Below, one piece after another: positions 33,090-43,181 of a DNA stretch of 64,000 nucleotides (the stretch's first letter is position 1; every line of letters starts with the position of its first letter). The DNA lies in the NCBI RefSeq assembly GCF_027595985.1, contig NC_073307.1, positions 49,268,509 through 49,332,508 on the forward strand. Reading direction: 5' to 3'. The notes beneath the pieces were generated by a model, which was not told the DNA's origin, did not search any database, and saw nothing but the letters and a program-made list of their open reading frames with translations. The position numbers were made by a program, and so were the translations under genes. Source of the DNA: Sorex araneus. Its lineage: Eukaryota; Chordata; Mammalia; Eulipotyphla; Soricidae.

Positions 33090-33400
33090 CAGAAGCTCTG
33101 TGGCAATGTTTTTGTTTGCCAAGGAAATCTCTGGGAAGCCCCCTGCTGGGTTTACCCACCTCAGGGGAACAAACAGCTCTCTGTTTGAGGGAAGATGAAC
33201 AATTCCCAGCTCCAGGCCGCTCTCTCCACTCAGGAGTCCCACAGCAGAGACCAAGGAATATTAATGCGGCTCATTAAATGCTTGATTAAGCTGGAAACCC
33301 GCTTGGCCGTGGCAATACACTCTTGAACACTTTCAGTTCAATGAGGCCAGAAGTGTGTTTCGGGTGCAAATGAAGCCTAGCCGCCAGCCACCTTCCTGAG
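33090..33400. promoter_or_regulatory. Candidate conserved non-coding element, RGMA upstream
   Basis: Unique, with clustered ATTA/TAAT sites ('gaatattaatgcggctc', 'attaaatgcttgattaagc') and 'cttggccgtggcaatac' (NFI-like half sites). No repeat or ORF explains it. Role inferred only from composition. Confidence 0.28.
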
Positions 33401-33739
33401 CTGTCTTTCTCTGCAGCCCAACACCTCAATGTTCTCAAAAATTCAAGCAGGCATAGAGAAAGCTGGGCTCATGCACTAACTAGTGAGGAAATCTCAGTGA
33501 GGGGGTGCAAGGCAGGGGTGTCTAATTTGGTGTAGGCTCGATACCTGTATTCCTTTTTCTCTTTCCAGGGCACAGTCAGACAAGAAAAGGCTGACCTCTG
33601 GCCTGCTGAGGATGCAGGATATGGCAGCTGGGTTTGGAGAGGTTGTAAGCGAAAGACCAGTTAGAAAGTTCTGGAAAATTCTGGAAGTCTCTATGAGTGC
33701 AGAATCCTTTTGTTGTTCAGGAAGCAAATGCACGTTCTT

Positions 33740-33906
33740 TTTTTTTTTTTTGGGTCACACCTGGCGATGCACAGGGGTTACTCCTGGCTCATGTACTCAG
33801 GAATTACTCCTGGCAGTGCTTGGGGGACCATATGGGATGCTGGTCGAACCTGGGTCAGCTATGAGCAAGGCAAACGCCCTACCCGCTGTGCTATCACTCT
33901 AGCCCC
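33740..33906 (-). repeat. SOR-type SINE, near consensus
   Basis: Poly-T, 'gggtcacacctggcgatg', 'gctatcactctagcccc'. 15-bp target duplication with one mismatch ('caaatgcacgttctt' at 33725-33739, 'caaatgcacattctt' at 33907-33921). Confidence 0.95.
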
Positions 33907-33921
33907 CAAATGCACATTCTT

Positions 33922-35023
33922 AGGAGTGACATACAGTCCTCCTGAGGAGGGACAAGCCAAATATTCTTTCATAGTGGTAGTGATGGGAAGTTGGGGAGCA
34001 GAAGAAGGATCCGGCACCGGCTGCTTTGGGGTGTGTGTGGAGGGGGCCTGTGGACTTGGCTGGAGTCGTGGGAACTGCTGAGGCTCCGGGCAGCTGCAGC
34101 TGCAGGGAACAGCTGGGCTGTGGGCAGCCAGGGCACCACCCCCTCCTCACCCATGGCCCACAGCGGCACCCACAAATGCCTGTCCTCGACAATGAGAAAC
34201 CTCGGACCACTTCCCTTCAAGGAGACTTGGCAGGAGGCTGGCTTGGTTGGCTTTGCACTGTGGCCAGATCGGGCTGGACTGGGTTGCCCTCACTCATTTA
34301 CGGAGTACCAGCCCTTCCAGAACATTCCATTCTTATAGACGCTTAATGCTCACTGGGATGAAGACCAGGAGTCCGAATTTCTTTGTTTTCCTGTGGAGGG
34401 GAGGTTTGACCACATCCAACGATATTTGGTGGTGGTGCGGGTACTTCGAGAGGTGCTCAGAAAACTACCTGGTGTTGGGGATCAAATGCATGCAAAGAGT
34501 GAGTTGCAGCCCTTGACGTACTGCCCCACGGAACTGGTATTCCTTATTTGATACAGAATTGAGAGGCGAGGAAGCTAAGTGAGCACATGGTGGAGTATGG
34601 GTTGGGATGCTTATCTGTTCCTTGAATCCAAAACCAGTTTGCTTCCTGTCCTCTGGCCCTCCCATCCTATCTCATCTCTCCTGTGTGGCTTCAGCCAGCA
34701 GCCCCTCCCCTCTGTTCTGGATGAATCTGGGCTCAAATGCCTTAACCCTGTACTATATTTCTCCAGCCACTGGAGCAAACTATGATTCACTTCCTGCTGG
34801 TAACCACCTCACTTGCTGGGGGTGAGGGGGTACTTCTGGGGTAGGCTTTGTGGGGGGCTCTTCTCCAGTCTGTGCCCCAATGGGAAAGCTCAGTATGTCT
34901 CTCAAAGTGTTCTGGTGTGTTTCCCGGGAAGTGGCTGGCTCACACTTATTTGGGGGCCTGACAATGTCTCTGAATTTGGATTCTTGGTGAAGAGGCTCAT
35001 TGACTGATTGAAATAGAAGGTGG
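33922..35023. other. Intergenic unique sequence
   Basis: A strongly degraded minus-strand SINE may lie at 34385-34520 ('gttggggatcaaatgcatg'). Otherwise nothing recognised. Confidence 0.4.
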
Positions 35024-35172
35024 TGGCATTGGAGTGATAGGACAGCAGGGAAGACACTTACCTGGCACACGGATGATCCAGGTTCTATTCCTGGTATCCC
35101 ATATGGCCCCCAGAGCACTGCCAGGAGTGATTCCTGAATGTAGGTGTGACCCAAGAAGTAAAAAATAAATAG
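35024..35172 (+). repeat. SOR-type SINE with internal deletion
   Basis: 'gcattggagtgataggaca', 'ccaggttctattcctgg', 'gtgtgacccaagaagtaaaa'. About 20 bp are missing before the tail. Confidence 0.85.
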
Positions 35173-35311
35173 AAAGTTGTGTGTGTGGGGGGTGTCTAGC
35201 CAGACCCAGTAGCCCACCAGCATCTTTGAATAGCCAAGTGATTCATTAATACATGGAAGCCAGGGCCTGTGGTCCTCCAAGCTGACCTCCCTAGAATAAA
35301 TCCAGTTCAAC

Positions 35312-35380
35312 CATCATCATCATCAGCAGCAGCAGCAGCAGCATCGTCGTCATCATCATCATCATCATCATCACTATCAT
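35312..35380. repeat. (CAT/CAG)n microsatellite
   Basis: Compound trinucleotide tract of CAT, CAG and CGT units. Confidence 0.9.
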
Positions 35381-35455
35381 CTTTGATCTGCTTTCTAGAA
35401 TGTTCCATTGTCAATTAGAGGGGGAAGGGCTCTATTCTGAAGGTATCTCTCTCCC
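35378..35455 (+). repeat. Direct duplication, copy 1
   Basis: About 78 bp similar (roughly 80%) to 36262-36340; both contain 'gaagggctctattctgaag'. Not part of the SOR SINE. Confidence 0.75.
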
Positions 35456-35674
35456 ATTCTCCCCATCTGTCTCTTCCTTTCCTTCTCCCCCTCCCTGCTT
35501 GTATGAATACACATATGTGTATAAGTTGAATTACTCTGCTTTAACAGAAATGATACTAAACCAAAAAAGCAGTTGTTGAAAAAAACATTCTTTCTTGGCA
35601 AAATGAAAAACGAGCTAATGCGGGTCTAGTTCCATTTTCTCCCCTCACACCCTCCACCTTTATCTTTAAGACCC

Positions 35675-35838
35675 TCGGATGGTATACCGGGGAGCAACTT
35701 GCCTTGCTTGCGGTTCACAAGGATTTAATCCTCATCATCCCATAGACTCCCCTGAGCACCACTAAGAGTAATTCTGAGCATAGAGGTAGGAGTGAGCCCT
35801 GAGTACGGTTGGGTGTGGCCCCCAAACAAAACAAAACA
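35675..35838 (+). repeat. Diverged SOR-type SINE
   Basis: 'ataccggggagcaacttgcc', 'aggatttaatcctcatc', 'gttgggtgtggcccccaaac'. Confidence 0.75.
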
Positions 35839-35884
35839 GCTCCCAATGACAGTTTCACCATGACCTTTGATTCTGCTTCTTTTG

Positions 35885-36000
35885 TATTTTGGGCTGTATT
35901 TTGAGACTCAGCACTCTACTGTGCTCAGAGTCACATGATGGGCCAGGGATTGAATGTAGATGCTCCCTCAGACAAAGCCTGCACTCTGGCCCTTTGAACC
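35885..36000 (-). repeat. Degenerate SINE remnant
   Basis: 'ttttgggctgtattttgag', 'agggattgaatgtagatgc', 'cctgcactctggccct'. Confidence 0.5.
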
Positions 36001-36010
36001 ACTCTCTGGC

Positions 36011-36043
36011 CTAGTGATCAGTATATACATATACTGATCACTA

Positions 36044-36044
<1 letters not shown>
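36011..36044. repeat. Perfect 16-bp inverted repeat beside (TA)n
   Basis: Arms 'ctagtgatcagtatat' (36011-36026) and its exact reverse complement (36029-36044), loop 'ac'. A TA microsatellite follows directly. Confidence 0.97.

Positions 36045-36097
<53 letters not shown>
36045..36097. repeat. (TA)n microsatellite
   Basis: 53 bp of TA repeat. Confidence 0.97.
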
Positions 36098-36100
<3 letters not shown>

Positions 36101-36261
36101 GGGACGCCTCCTAAACAGTGCTCGGGGTGCAGGGGCCATTCCTGGTGCTACTTTGCCAACTGTGCCATTGACCAAATGCACAGGCCCAAGGTTTTTGATT
36201 GCTCAGGCCCTATAGTGCTGGGGACTTCCAGATTAATACCCAGTAATACTCTTTGAGAGGG

Positions 36262-36340
36262 GCATCTTTGACCTGTCTTTTAGAATCTTCCGTTTGTCAA
36301 CTAAAGGAGGAAGGGCTCTATTCTGAAGATATCCCTTCCC
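36262..36340 (+). repeat. Direct duplication, copy 2
   Basis: Partner of 35378-35455, about 880 bp downstream in the same orientation. Confidence 0.75.
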
Positions 36341-37299
36341 CTCTTTGTGCAATGTTGGGCATGGAACCAGGGTTGGTCCTATGACCTCCATGCCCTCTGC
36401 CCAGGCCCCTTGACTTTCATAGGAAGTTACTCACTTCCTATGGCATCTCGCCCCACAAATGACAGCTGCTGCTTCAGTTCCACTATGACCTGGTCTCCTG
36501 GTGTTGCCCCAAGTACGAGGCAATATTTCCTAATTCAGGAGCGTCCTCGCTGGGGTACTGGGTTGCATCATGGTTCACTTCACCCTGGGAAAGTCTCCTG
36601 GGCAGGAGAAGATTCTGGAAGTGAACTGGAGGAGGGTAAGGGAGCATCGTCCTTCCAGCTTACACCTTCCTTCTTCCGTTTCTCCCAGTGTCTGCAGGCT
36701 GGATCCCTTGTCAGTATCCCGGGGGCCCTCTAGGGAACAGATTGATGAGACCAGTTTCTGCCGAGGAAGTTGACTTGGCTTGTTTCTAAATAATGAGGGC
36801 TTAGACAGAGGATTTTTGTTTTTAGAAAATTCTCCCAAGTCTGGCCAGAGGGAAAATAGAAGCCAAGGTGTTGGGGGAATAAGAATCCATTGTTAAGAGG
36901 GGGAAAAGTGTAGGGGGAGTTTGGTGGGGTGGAGGTAGGACTGAGAAGTCACTTGACAGAAGTCACTTCATTCTGCCCCCACACCACCCTGCCCCGGCCC
37001 TACCCCTAGGAGAATCTGCATTGTTTTGGAATTAGATTTCAGTAGTGTTCCCTTAAAATGCTATAGATGGAGCTGGGAGCCACAGGCACTGAGTTTGGGG
37101 CATTGGACCCCCCATAACGATAGCTTGGTTGTATGTTTCCTGGCAGGGGACCCATCTCCCCAAGTTCTGCAACTTTGAGCATCTGAGGAGCTATTCCCTT
37201 GAGGCTCGACTCTTGGAGGCAGAAGAATGCCCTTGTGGGGGTTATGGTTTGGAGACTGGACATTGGAGAAATGTAATTAAAACCATGTTTTGGTTTTGT
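36341..37299. other. Intergenic unique sequence
   Basis: No repeat or gene recognised. Confidence 0.4.
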
Positions 37300-37460
37300 T
37301 TTATTTTGGGGGGCCACACCTAGTGGTGCTCAGGGCTTATTCCTGGCTCTGTGTTCAGGGATCACTCCTGGCAGGGCTCAGGGGTCCCTGTACGGTGCCA
37401 GGGATGGAACTGGGATTGGCCACAAGCACTCTACCCACTATAATATCTCTATGCACCCCA
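37300..37460 (-). repeat. SOR-type SINE
   Basis: 'ggggggccacacctagtgg', 'gggatggaactgggattgg'. Confidence 0.8.
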
Positions 37461-37467
37461 TAAACTG

Positions 37468-37620
37468 ATTCTTTTTGTTTTGTTTTGGGGTCACACCTGG
37501 TGATGCTCAGGTGTTACTCCTGTCTCTGCACTCAGGAATTACTCCTGGTGGTGCTTGAAGGACCATATGGGATGCCGGGGATCAAACTGGGGTCAGCTGC
37601 TATGCTATCTCTCTGGCCTC
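37468..37620 (-). repeat. SOR-type SINE
   Basis: 'ttggggtcacacctggtg', 'ggatcaaactggggtcagc', 'gctatctctctggcctc'. Tandem with the previous copy. Confidence 0.85.
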
Positions 37621-38435
37621 TGGACTCAGGCTAGCTCTAATATGTTCTGGCTTTGTATAATTTTGTCTTGTTGGCTCATTTCTCCATCAGGTCAAGGCCC
37701 TTTCCACGGTGACCTTATGATGCATTCCACAGGACCATATGTCTTTGTCAATGTGCCAGAATTAAACATTTTAGTGGTCTTCAGGAGACAGCGTGGACAA
37801 TCCCATTCCTGGGCTTCTAGTGGCTGCCATCTTGCCTAAGTTGGTTAATAAGATGGCTGATGTACTTGGATATTTGCACTTTTTGAATATTTCTTTGCGG
37901 TTGGGCCACGCGTGGCTATTTATTTCAGAGTGCGTAGAGGGTGGGTACCTGCTCATCACAAAGCTCACAAGGGACATGTGAGATGCCCATGACATGTCCA
38001 TGACTCTCAACATGGTTTTCCAAGATACGGGAAAAGAGCCTGTACTTAGACAAGAAGCAAAATGTTTTTTCACAGAAGTTGATAACCTCTGAATATGCAT
38101 TCCTCTTGGAATTTGTAGAGATGTTTCAGAACGTTTTGATGAAATATGTGAGAAAGTCCAGACCTATAATTTGGGTGCAGATGAAAGTGAGGCGGTGTTA
38201 TCATCTGTCTGTATGTGTGCTCAAGAACGCAGACAAAATGCAGGTAAATTTAATGGACCTCCTGACCTAACTAAGTAATGACATCAATAGAAATAATTAT
38301 GTCATTAAAATTATGTAAAAATACCACCTTTAAGGTTGAGTCAAAGGCAGAATTTCATTATGAGAAAGGCTGTTTTTTATTATTATATTATTTATTATTA
38401 ACAGATAACAATAATTATCTGCTATTCATTACTAT
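37621..38435. other. Unidentified unique sequence with coding-like stretches
   Basis: About 0.8 kb that fits no repeat I know. Short frames (e.g. 37793-37981, and 38105-38275 in another frame) have coding-like composition but are broken by stops. It could be a decayed retrocopy or an unrecognised old transposon. No product is named. Confidence 0.3.
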
Positions 38436-38446
38436 TGTTCAATTTT

Positions 38447-38616
38447 GTTTTCTTTTTGGGTCACACCGGTGATGCACAGGGGTTACTCCTGGCTCTGCAC
38501 TCAGGAATTACTCCTGGCGGTGCTCGAGGGACCACATGGGATGCTGGGAATCAAACTCGGGTCAGTTTCGTGCAAGGTAAACACCCTACCCTCTGTGCTA
38601 CCACTTCAGCCCCGAC
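38447..38616 (-). repeat. SOR-type SINE, near consensus
   Basis: 'tttttgggtcacaccggtg', 'gtgctaccacttcagcccc'. 11-bp target duplication 'tgttcaatttt' at 38436-38446 and 38617-38627. Confidence 0.95.
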
Positions 38617-38627
38617 TGTTCAATTTT

Positions 38628-39208
38628 TAACAGTAATAATGACTAAACTCAGTGATATTTTGATCATCTAATTACTAGGAGTGAATCATATGAACACATG
38701 GGAAGAAAAAAAAAGTTTTCCATAAACTTGTCCCCCCAAAGAATCCACTCCACTTCTCAAGTCGTTTTGGGTTTCATTATGTGCATTTTTAGGATCTTGT
38801 CATAATTGAGAAAGCTTGTCAAGTTTTCTGTCTGAGCTGAGAGTGTCAAGCTTTCTTTGGCGATCATTCAATTTGTCATCCTTAAAGTCTCTGAGTAGAT
38901 GAAACTCTCAGCTTGCTGTTTATTTCTTTGTCATAGGTTCACAAGCTTAAATGATCTTGTTGGGGTCATAAATAATCATATTTATTACTATATTATTTTG
39001 ACCTATGTAACAATAAAATTAAAATCATTATATTAAAAGATTTTAATTTAATATAAAATACCTATTATCATTTACATATATACATTTCAACTTTGAAATA
39101 TAAAGTATATCACATTAAACTTTATTTATACCTGGATCTCATTATACCAATAACCATGTTTCACCTATTATTAATAAGGGTGTAACAATTAATAAACATT
39201 AAGAATTA
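38628..39208. other. AT-rich intergenic sequence
   Basis: Strongly AT-rich with no SINE. It may include old LINE or DNA-transposon remnants, but none can be named. Confidence 0.4.
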
Positions 39209-39387
39209 AGGAGGCTGGAGCAGTGGCACAGAGGGAGGGCCTTTGCTTTGCATGTAGCAGACCTAGGTTTTATCCCTGGCACCACATTTTGTCCCCTGAG
39301 CCTTCCAGGAGTAATCCCTGAGCACGGAGTTAGGAATAAGCCCTGAGCATCTCCAGGTGAGGTTTAAAAACAGACAAACAAACCAAA
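39209..39387 (+). repeat. SOR-type SINE
   Basis: 'ggaggctggagcagtggcac', 'ctaggttttatccctggc', tail 'gaggtttaaaaacagac'. Confidence 0.85.
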
Positions 39388-39395
39388 ATACAGAG

Positions 39396-39480
39396 ACCAG
39401 GATGTTGGCTTAGTGGTAGAGCTCAGATCTTCCATACGTGAGGTCTTTGGTTGGATACCTGGCATCACAAACAAGGGGAA
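39396..39480 (+). repeat. Separate tRNA-derived monomer SINE (not SOR)
   Basis: A-box-like 'ttggcttagtggtagagc' and B-box-like 'ggttggatacctggc' about 35 bp apart, then an A-rich end. It resembles a tRNA-Ala-type monomer. Not a functional tRNA gene: no stable cloverleaf is apparent. Confidence 0.45.
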
Positions 39481-39567
39481 AAAATTCAAGTAGACAGACA
39501 ACAGTGTAGGGTTAGGATCATCAAACTGATGAAGAGCCTAGAATTTCATTCATTGTTGTTCAGAGAA

Positions 39568-39918
39568 GGAATCTGGAGTTCAGACCTCCGTCGAGGGTCA
39601 AGAATCAGGGACGCTGTCTCATTTGCCAAGGCGTCGAAAATCAGATGGGCAGGACATATAATGCGATTTAGAGACAACCGCTGGACTAGAGCAGTTACCG
39701 ACTGGATTCCATGGGACGTCAAAAGACCGCGTGGTCGCCCACCTACAAGATGGTCAGACTTCTTTGTCAAAACGCTGAATGAATGATTTGAGGCTCTTCC
39801 CGTTCCTGGAGCGAGCAGATATCATTGGGCTACACTAGCACATGACAGGGACAAATGGAGACATTACTGGCGCCCACCGAAGCAAATCGAAGATCAACGG
39901 GATGACGAGTGTTACAAG
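39568..39918 (+). mobile_element. 5'-truncated RTE-clade LINE, 3' end of ORF (RTE1_Sar-like)
   Basis: Encodes 117 codons of the C-terminal tail of an RTE-type endonuclease-reverse transcriptase. Visible are 'SKIRWAGHIMRF', 'RWTRAVTDWIP', 'KRPRGRPPTRWSDFF' and, after one in-frame TGA (39784-39786), 'HWATLAHDRDKWRHYWRP'. The TGA most simply derives from CGA by CpG decay; no frameshift is present. The insertion has a perfect 14-bp target duplication 'tgttgttcagagaa' (39554-39567 and 39919-39932), so both borders are fixed. There is no poly(A); it ends almost at the coding end. Such tails are common in nematode RTE proteins, and a shrew RTE (RTE1_Sar) related to nematode elements has been described. 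The copy is dead. Confidence 0.88.
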
Positions 39919-39932
39919 TGTTGTTCAGAGAA

Positions 39933-40653
39933 CATGGCAGTACCAACCAATCACTGCTTGGGAGAGAGCTGAGGGGGTATTTCTGCCCCATCCCTAAATT
40001 TCCATCCCAGTTTATCATCTTGGAGAGGAAGCAGAGCAGAGCTTGGAGAACTGGGGCTCTGAGCCCACAATGGTAAGGACATGCCCCGTCTCCCTTTTTC
40101 TCCACCCCTGCAACATTAAGTAGTAGGATCCCCGCCTCTGCCTCTGCTCCTCCTTGAAAAGTGGAGGGAAACTGGAGTCCACAGCCTTTCTCCAGGGAGA
40201 TGAACGGAGCTGGTCTGGGAGTTGAAAGGTCAGGGAGAGAAAGATGGGCAGGGCTGATGCTCCCCCAGCTGCTAGGGGTGGGCTGGTGGGGGGTGTGGTC
40301 AGCCCCACATCTTTCTGCTGCCTTCTCCCCAGGAGAGATTCTGTTCTTGATTTGGAGAGTAGTTAAGTAGCTTTAAATAATTCATTCTTCTCTTGTTCAA
40401 GGATCTCTGCCAGCTTCCAGCTTTCTTTCTCCGTGGTTTTGGGCTTGCCTTTCTCCCTTTTTTCATTCCAAGGTGATATTCATAATGGATTTCACTGCAT
40501 AATAGGTGTAGCTCTTAGGACAATTTGTGGAGAGGGGCCAAAAAGTATGTGTCCAGTGATTCAGAGATGCTCATCTCTCTGTCTCTAAAATAGTTAATTG
40601 CTAAACTGTCTTGGGTGCAATATGGAGAATGCCTGAATAATTGTTTTTGTGTG
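39933..40653. other. Intergenic unique sequence
   Basis: No gene or repeat recognised. Confidence 0.4.
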
Positions 40654-40812
40654 TTTGTTTGTTTGTGGGCCACACCTGGCAATGCTCAGGGGTTACTCCT
40701 AGCTCTGCACTCAGGAATCACTTCTGGCAGTGCTCAGGGATGCTGGAGATTGAACCTGTTGGCCTTGTGCAAAGTAAGCATGCTCCCTGCTTTACTATTG
40801 CTCCAGGCCCTG
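40654..40812 (-). repeat. SOR-type SINE with (TTTG)n tail
   Basis: 'tgtttgtttgtttgtgggcc', 'gagattgaacctgttggcc', 'ttactattgctccaggccc'. Confidence 0.85.
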
Positions 40813-40938
40813 ACACCTGTTTTTAGAAAACAAAACCTATGTTGTATCAGAACACAATCATGTTTGTTGATTTGCAAAAAGCAGCAAAATGCAACATACT
40901 GGCCCCCACAAAGCCTAAGCCCTTAAATTTAATTTTTT

Positions 40939-41108
40939 ATTTGGTCTTTGGGCCACACCCAGTGATTCTCAGGGCTTACTCCTAGCTCTGCACTCAGGAA
41001 TCACTCCTGGTAGTGCTCGGAGAGACCATATGGGATGCGGGGAATCAAATCTGGGTCATCCGTGTGTAAGGCAAGTGCCCTACCTGTTGTACTATTGCTC
41101 CTGCCCTA
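40939..41108 (-). repeat. SOR-type SINE
   Basis: 'tttgggccacacccagtg', 'gggaatcaaatctgggtc', 'actattgctcctgcccta'. Confidence 0.85.
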
Positions 41109-41364
41109 TTAACTCGTTTTTTCTTTTTTGAGGGGAATCAGGGGTCTTTCCTAGTGGATTTTGACAACCCAGGCCAGATGGTTTCATGCTTGGACCTGGT
41201 ATGTGATGTCACTTCAGAAAGTGACTACTGGGGACCACGTGGTGGTACTGGGGGGGCACTCAGAGATTGCTACTTATTTGCCATGCTTTTAGGATCTATT
41301 GAATTTGTGTTTTGGGTATAAGGCTTATCCCACACTCCTATCAATAGTATAACTGAAGCCTCAT

Positions 41365-41740
41365 GACTGTTTTTTTTTCAATTTTATTTTTATAAAGTAG
41401 TTCACAATATTTGATTATATTTAATATTCTAACAGCAATCCCACCACCATAACACCTTCCCACCACCATATTCGAGATGTTCCCATACCCGAACCCCAAC
41501 TCCTGCCCCAAAGCAGAACTGAAATAATTCATTTTATATTGTTTGTCTCATTTTATATTGTTTGTTATGAATAAACTGCTGAAAGTGGCCCCGATGCCTG
41601 TTAACATATTATTTCTACTATTCTCTTCACCCTCCCCAATCCTCTTGATTTCCTTCCTTTTCTGTCCATCTTCTCTCTAAACACTGGGGTCAAGAGTGAT
41701 CTAGGTGTCCCCCTTTTACTAGAATAAATTTCTTTCTCCA
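41365..41740 (-). mobile_element. Retroelement 3' end with poly(A), possibly LINE-1-like
   Basis: On the minus strand it ends 'aaaaataaaattgaaaaaa', a poly(A)-type terminus with an AATAAA-like hexamer. It is preceded by G-rich 'ggtggtgggaaggtg' sequence typical of LINE 3' UTRs. No ORF is retained; the family is not certain. Confidence 0.4.
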
Positions 41741-43003
41741 TTTATTCTACATTCAACAGAGAAGCGAGATCCCCCTGTATTTGTGTTTCTTCTCCTGGTT
41801 TACTGGAGCATTTTGAGTGACTAGATGAGGTGGTCAGGTGAGCTTGGGTGAAGTCTAGGTGAGTCTTTTTCTTTGTCGCCCAAACAAAGCTCATTACATC
41901 CTGAACACTCATTTGTGCTCCAGGGGGTACTTTCTTCTTCATTAAAAAAAAAATTCACATATCTTGGGGAGAAGCATCTTGAGGGTCATTGAAAGCCAGA
42001 CATGCTGACGGGCAGCCAAATAGCTCTGCCTGAGGAATAATTAGGGCAATGATAGGAGCCCAATGAGGACTGCTCTGCGGGGAGTATTTGCAAATTAAAC
42101 ACGATATCAAATATTCAGGTCCATGCCACATCTCTGTGGATTTCCATAATCCCCTCTCCCTCCCCCCCACGCCCCTCCACCTCACAGAGGCTGTGGGCGA
42201 GCTTTCTGTAATTAATTATTAATTTCCCATCTGTACAGAGTGAACAGGAAGAAAAATTCCAGCAGGCCCAGGGAGATGTTGAGCACTGCCTTCTGAGTGG
42301 GGCAGCTTTCCCGGGTAACCTGGGGTCCTTCTGGCAGCCTCAGGGTCCTGCTTGACTCTTGAGACTCACCCGGATGACTTTATAAGGACCTCTGGGGACC
42401 CATCCAGGGGCTGGTCTGTGGACAGCTCTTAAGATTCTCTGCTATTCCCCTACAACTACATTTCGGGGCGTGTTTTTCCACGGGGCCCCCAAGACTGAAT
42501 TTTGCTCTGTGTCTTTCAGTGAGAGGCTGGCTGGGGAAGTGCTGGGACACTGTGTAAGGCAGAAGAGCATTGGGAAAGGTGGGTGGGCACGTGGACCAGG
42601 ACCCATGGTCAATTCCAGACTAGGTGGGGTGCAGGGGGAATGAGAACTCTGGTGGAATTCGAGGCCTGAAAGAATGCACTTGTTCATCCGGAAACGTTGG
42701 TTCCAAACATGTTTCACTGTGGTTCGCATGTGGAAACAGCATGAGGAGTCGTAGAGATGGTCCTGTGATGAGGGCATTGCCCTAGGGCGAAGCAGACCTC
42801 CTCTAGGTACAGCTCTGGAGAACCCCGGTCCAGCACCATGGGGCTCAAACAGTTCCAAGTCTAAGGACCCTGTCCCCTCCAGACCCTTTTGGCTGGTGGT
42901 GGGAAATGTGTTTTGGGGGACAGACTCTGTATAAAGAACTTGGGGTCACCCCTATGGGGGTAGGCATCAAGAGAGAATTTGAGGATGCCTTCTGGCTCTA
43001 ATT
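41741..43003. other. Intergenic unique sequence
   Basis: Contains the candidate conserved element at 41960-42260 (listed separately). No gene recognised. Confidence 0.4.
41960..42260. promoter_or_regulatory. Candidate conserved non-coding element, RGMA upstream
   Basis: Unique. 'gaggaataattagggcaatg', 'tttgcaaattaaacacg' and 'gtaattaattattaatttcc' form a cluster of homeodomain/POU-like sites next to an E box (catctg). Inference only. Confidence 0.3.
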
Positions 43004-43181
43004 TTTTTTCTGGTTTTTTGTCTTGGGGCCACACCTGGCAGTGCTCAGGGCTTAGTCCTGGCTCTGTGCTCAGGGGTCACTCTTACTGGGGCTCAGGGGA
43101 CCATATGGGATGTCGGGGATTGATTCTGGGTTGGCTGTGAGCAAGGCAAATGCTGTCCTTCTCTGCTATCATTCCAACCCC
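43004..43181 (-). repeat. SOR-type SINE
   Basis: 'tcttggggccacacctggc', 'ggggattgattctgggttgg', 'gctatcattccaacccc'. Confidence 0.88.

Noticed and set aside
35312..35380. (CAT/CAG)n tract considered as an RTE-type 3' tail
   Set aside because: The neighbouring sequence shows none of the RTE-tail motifs seen at 50.5 and 57.5 kb, so it is left as a plain microsatellite.
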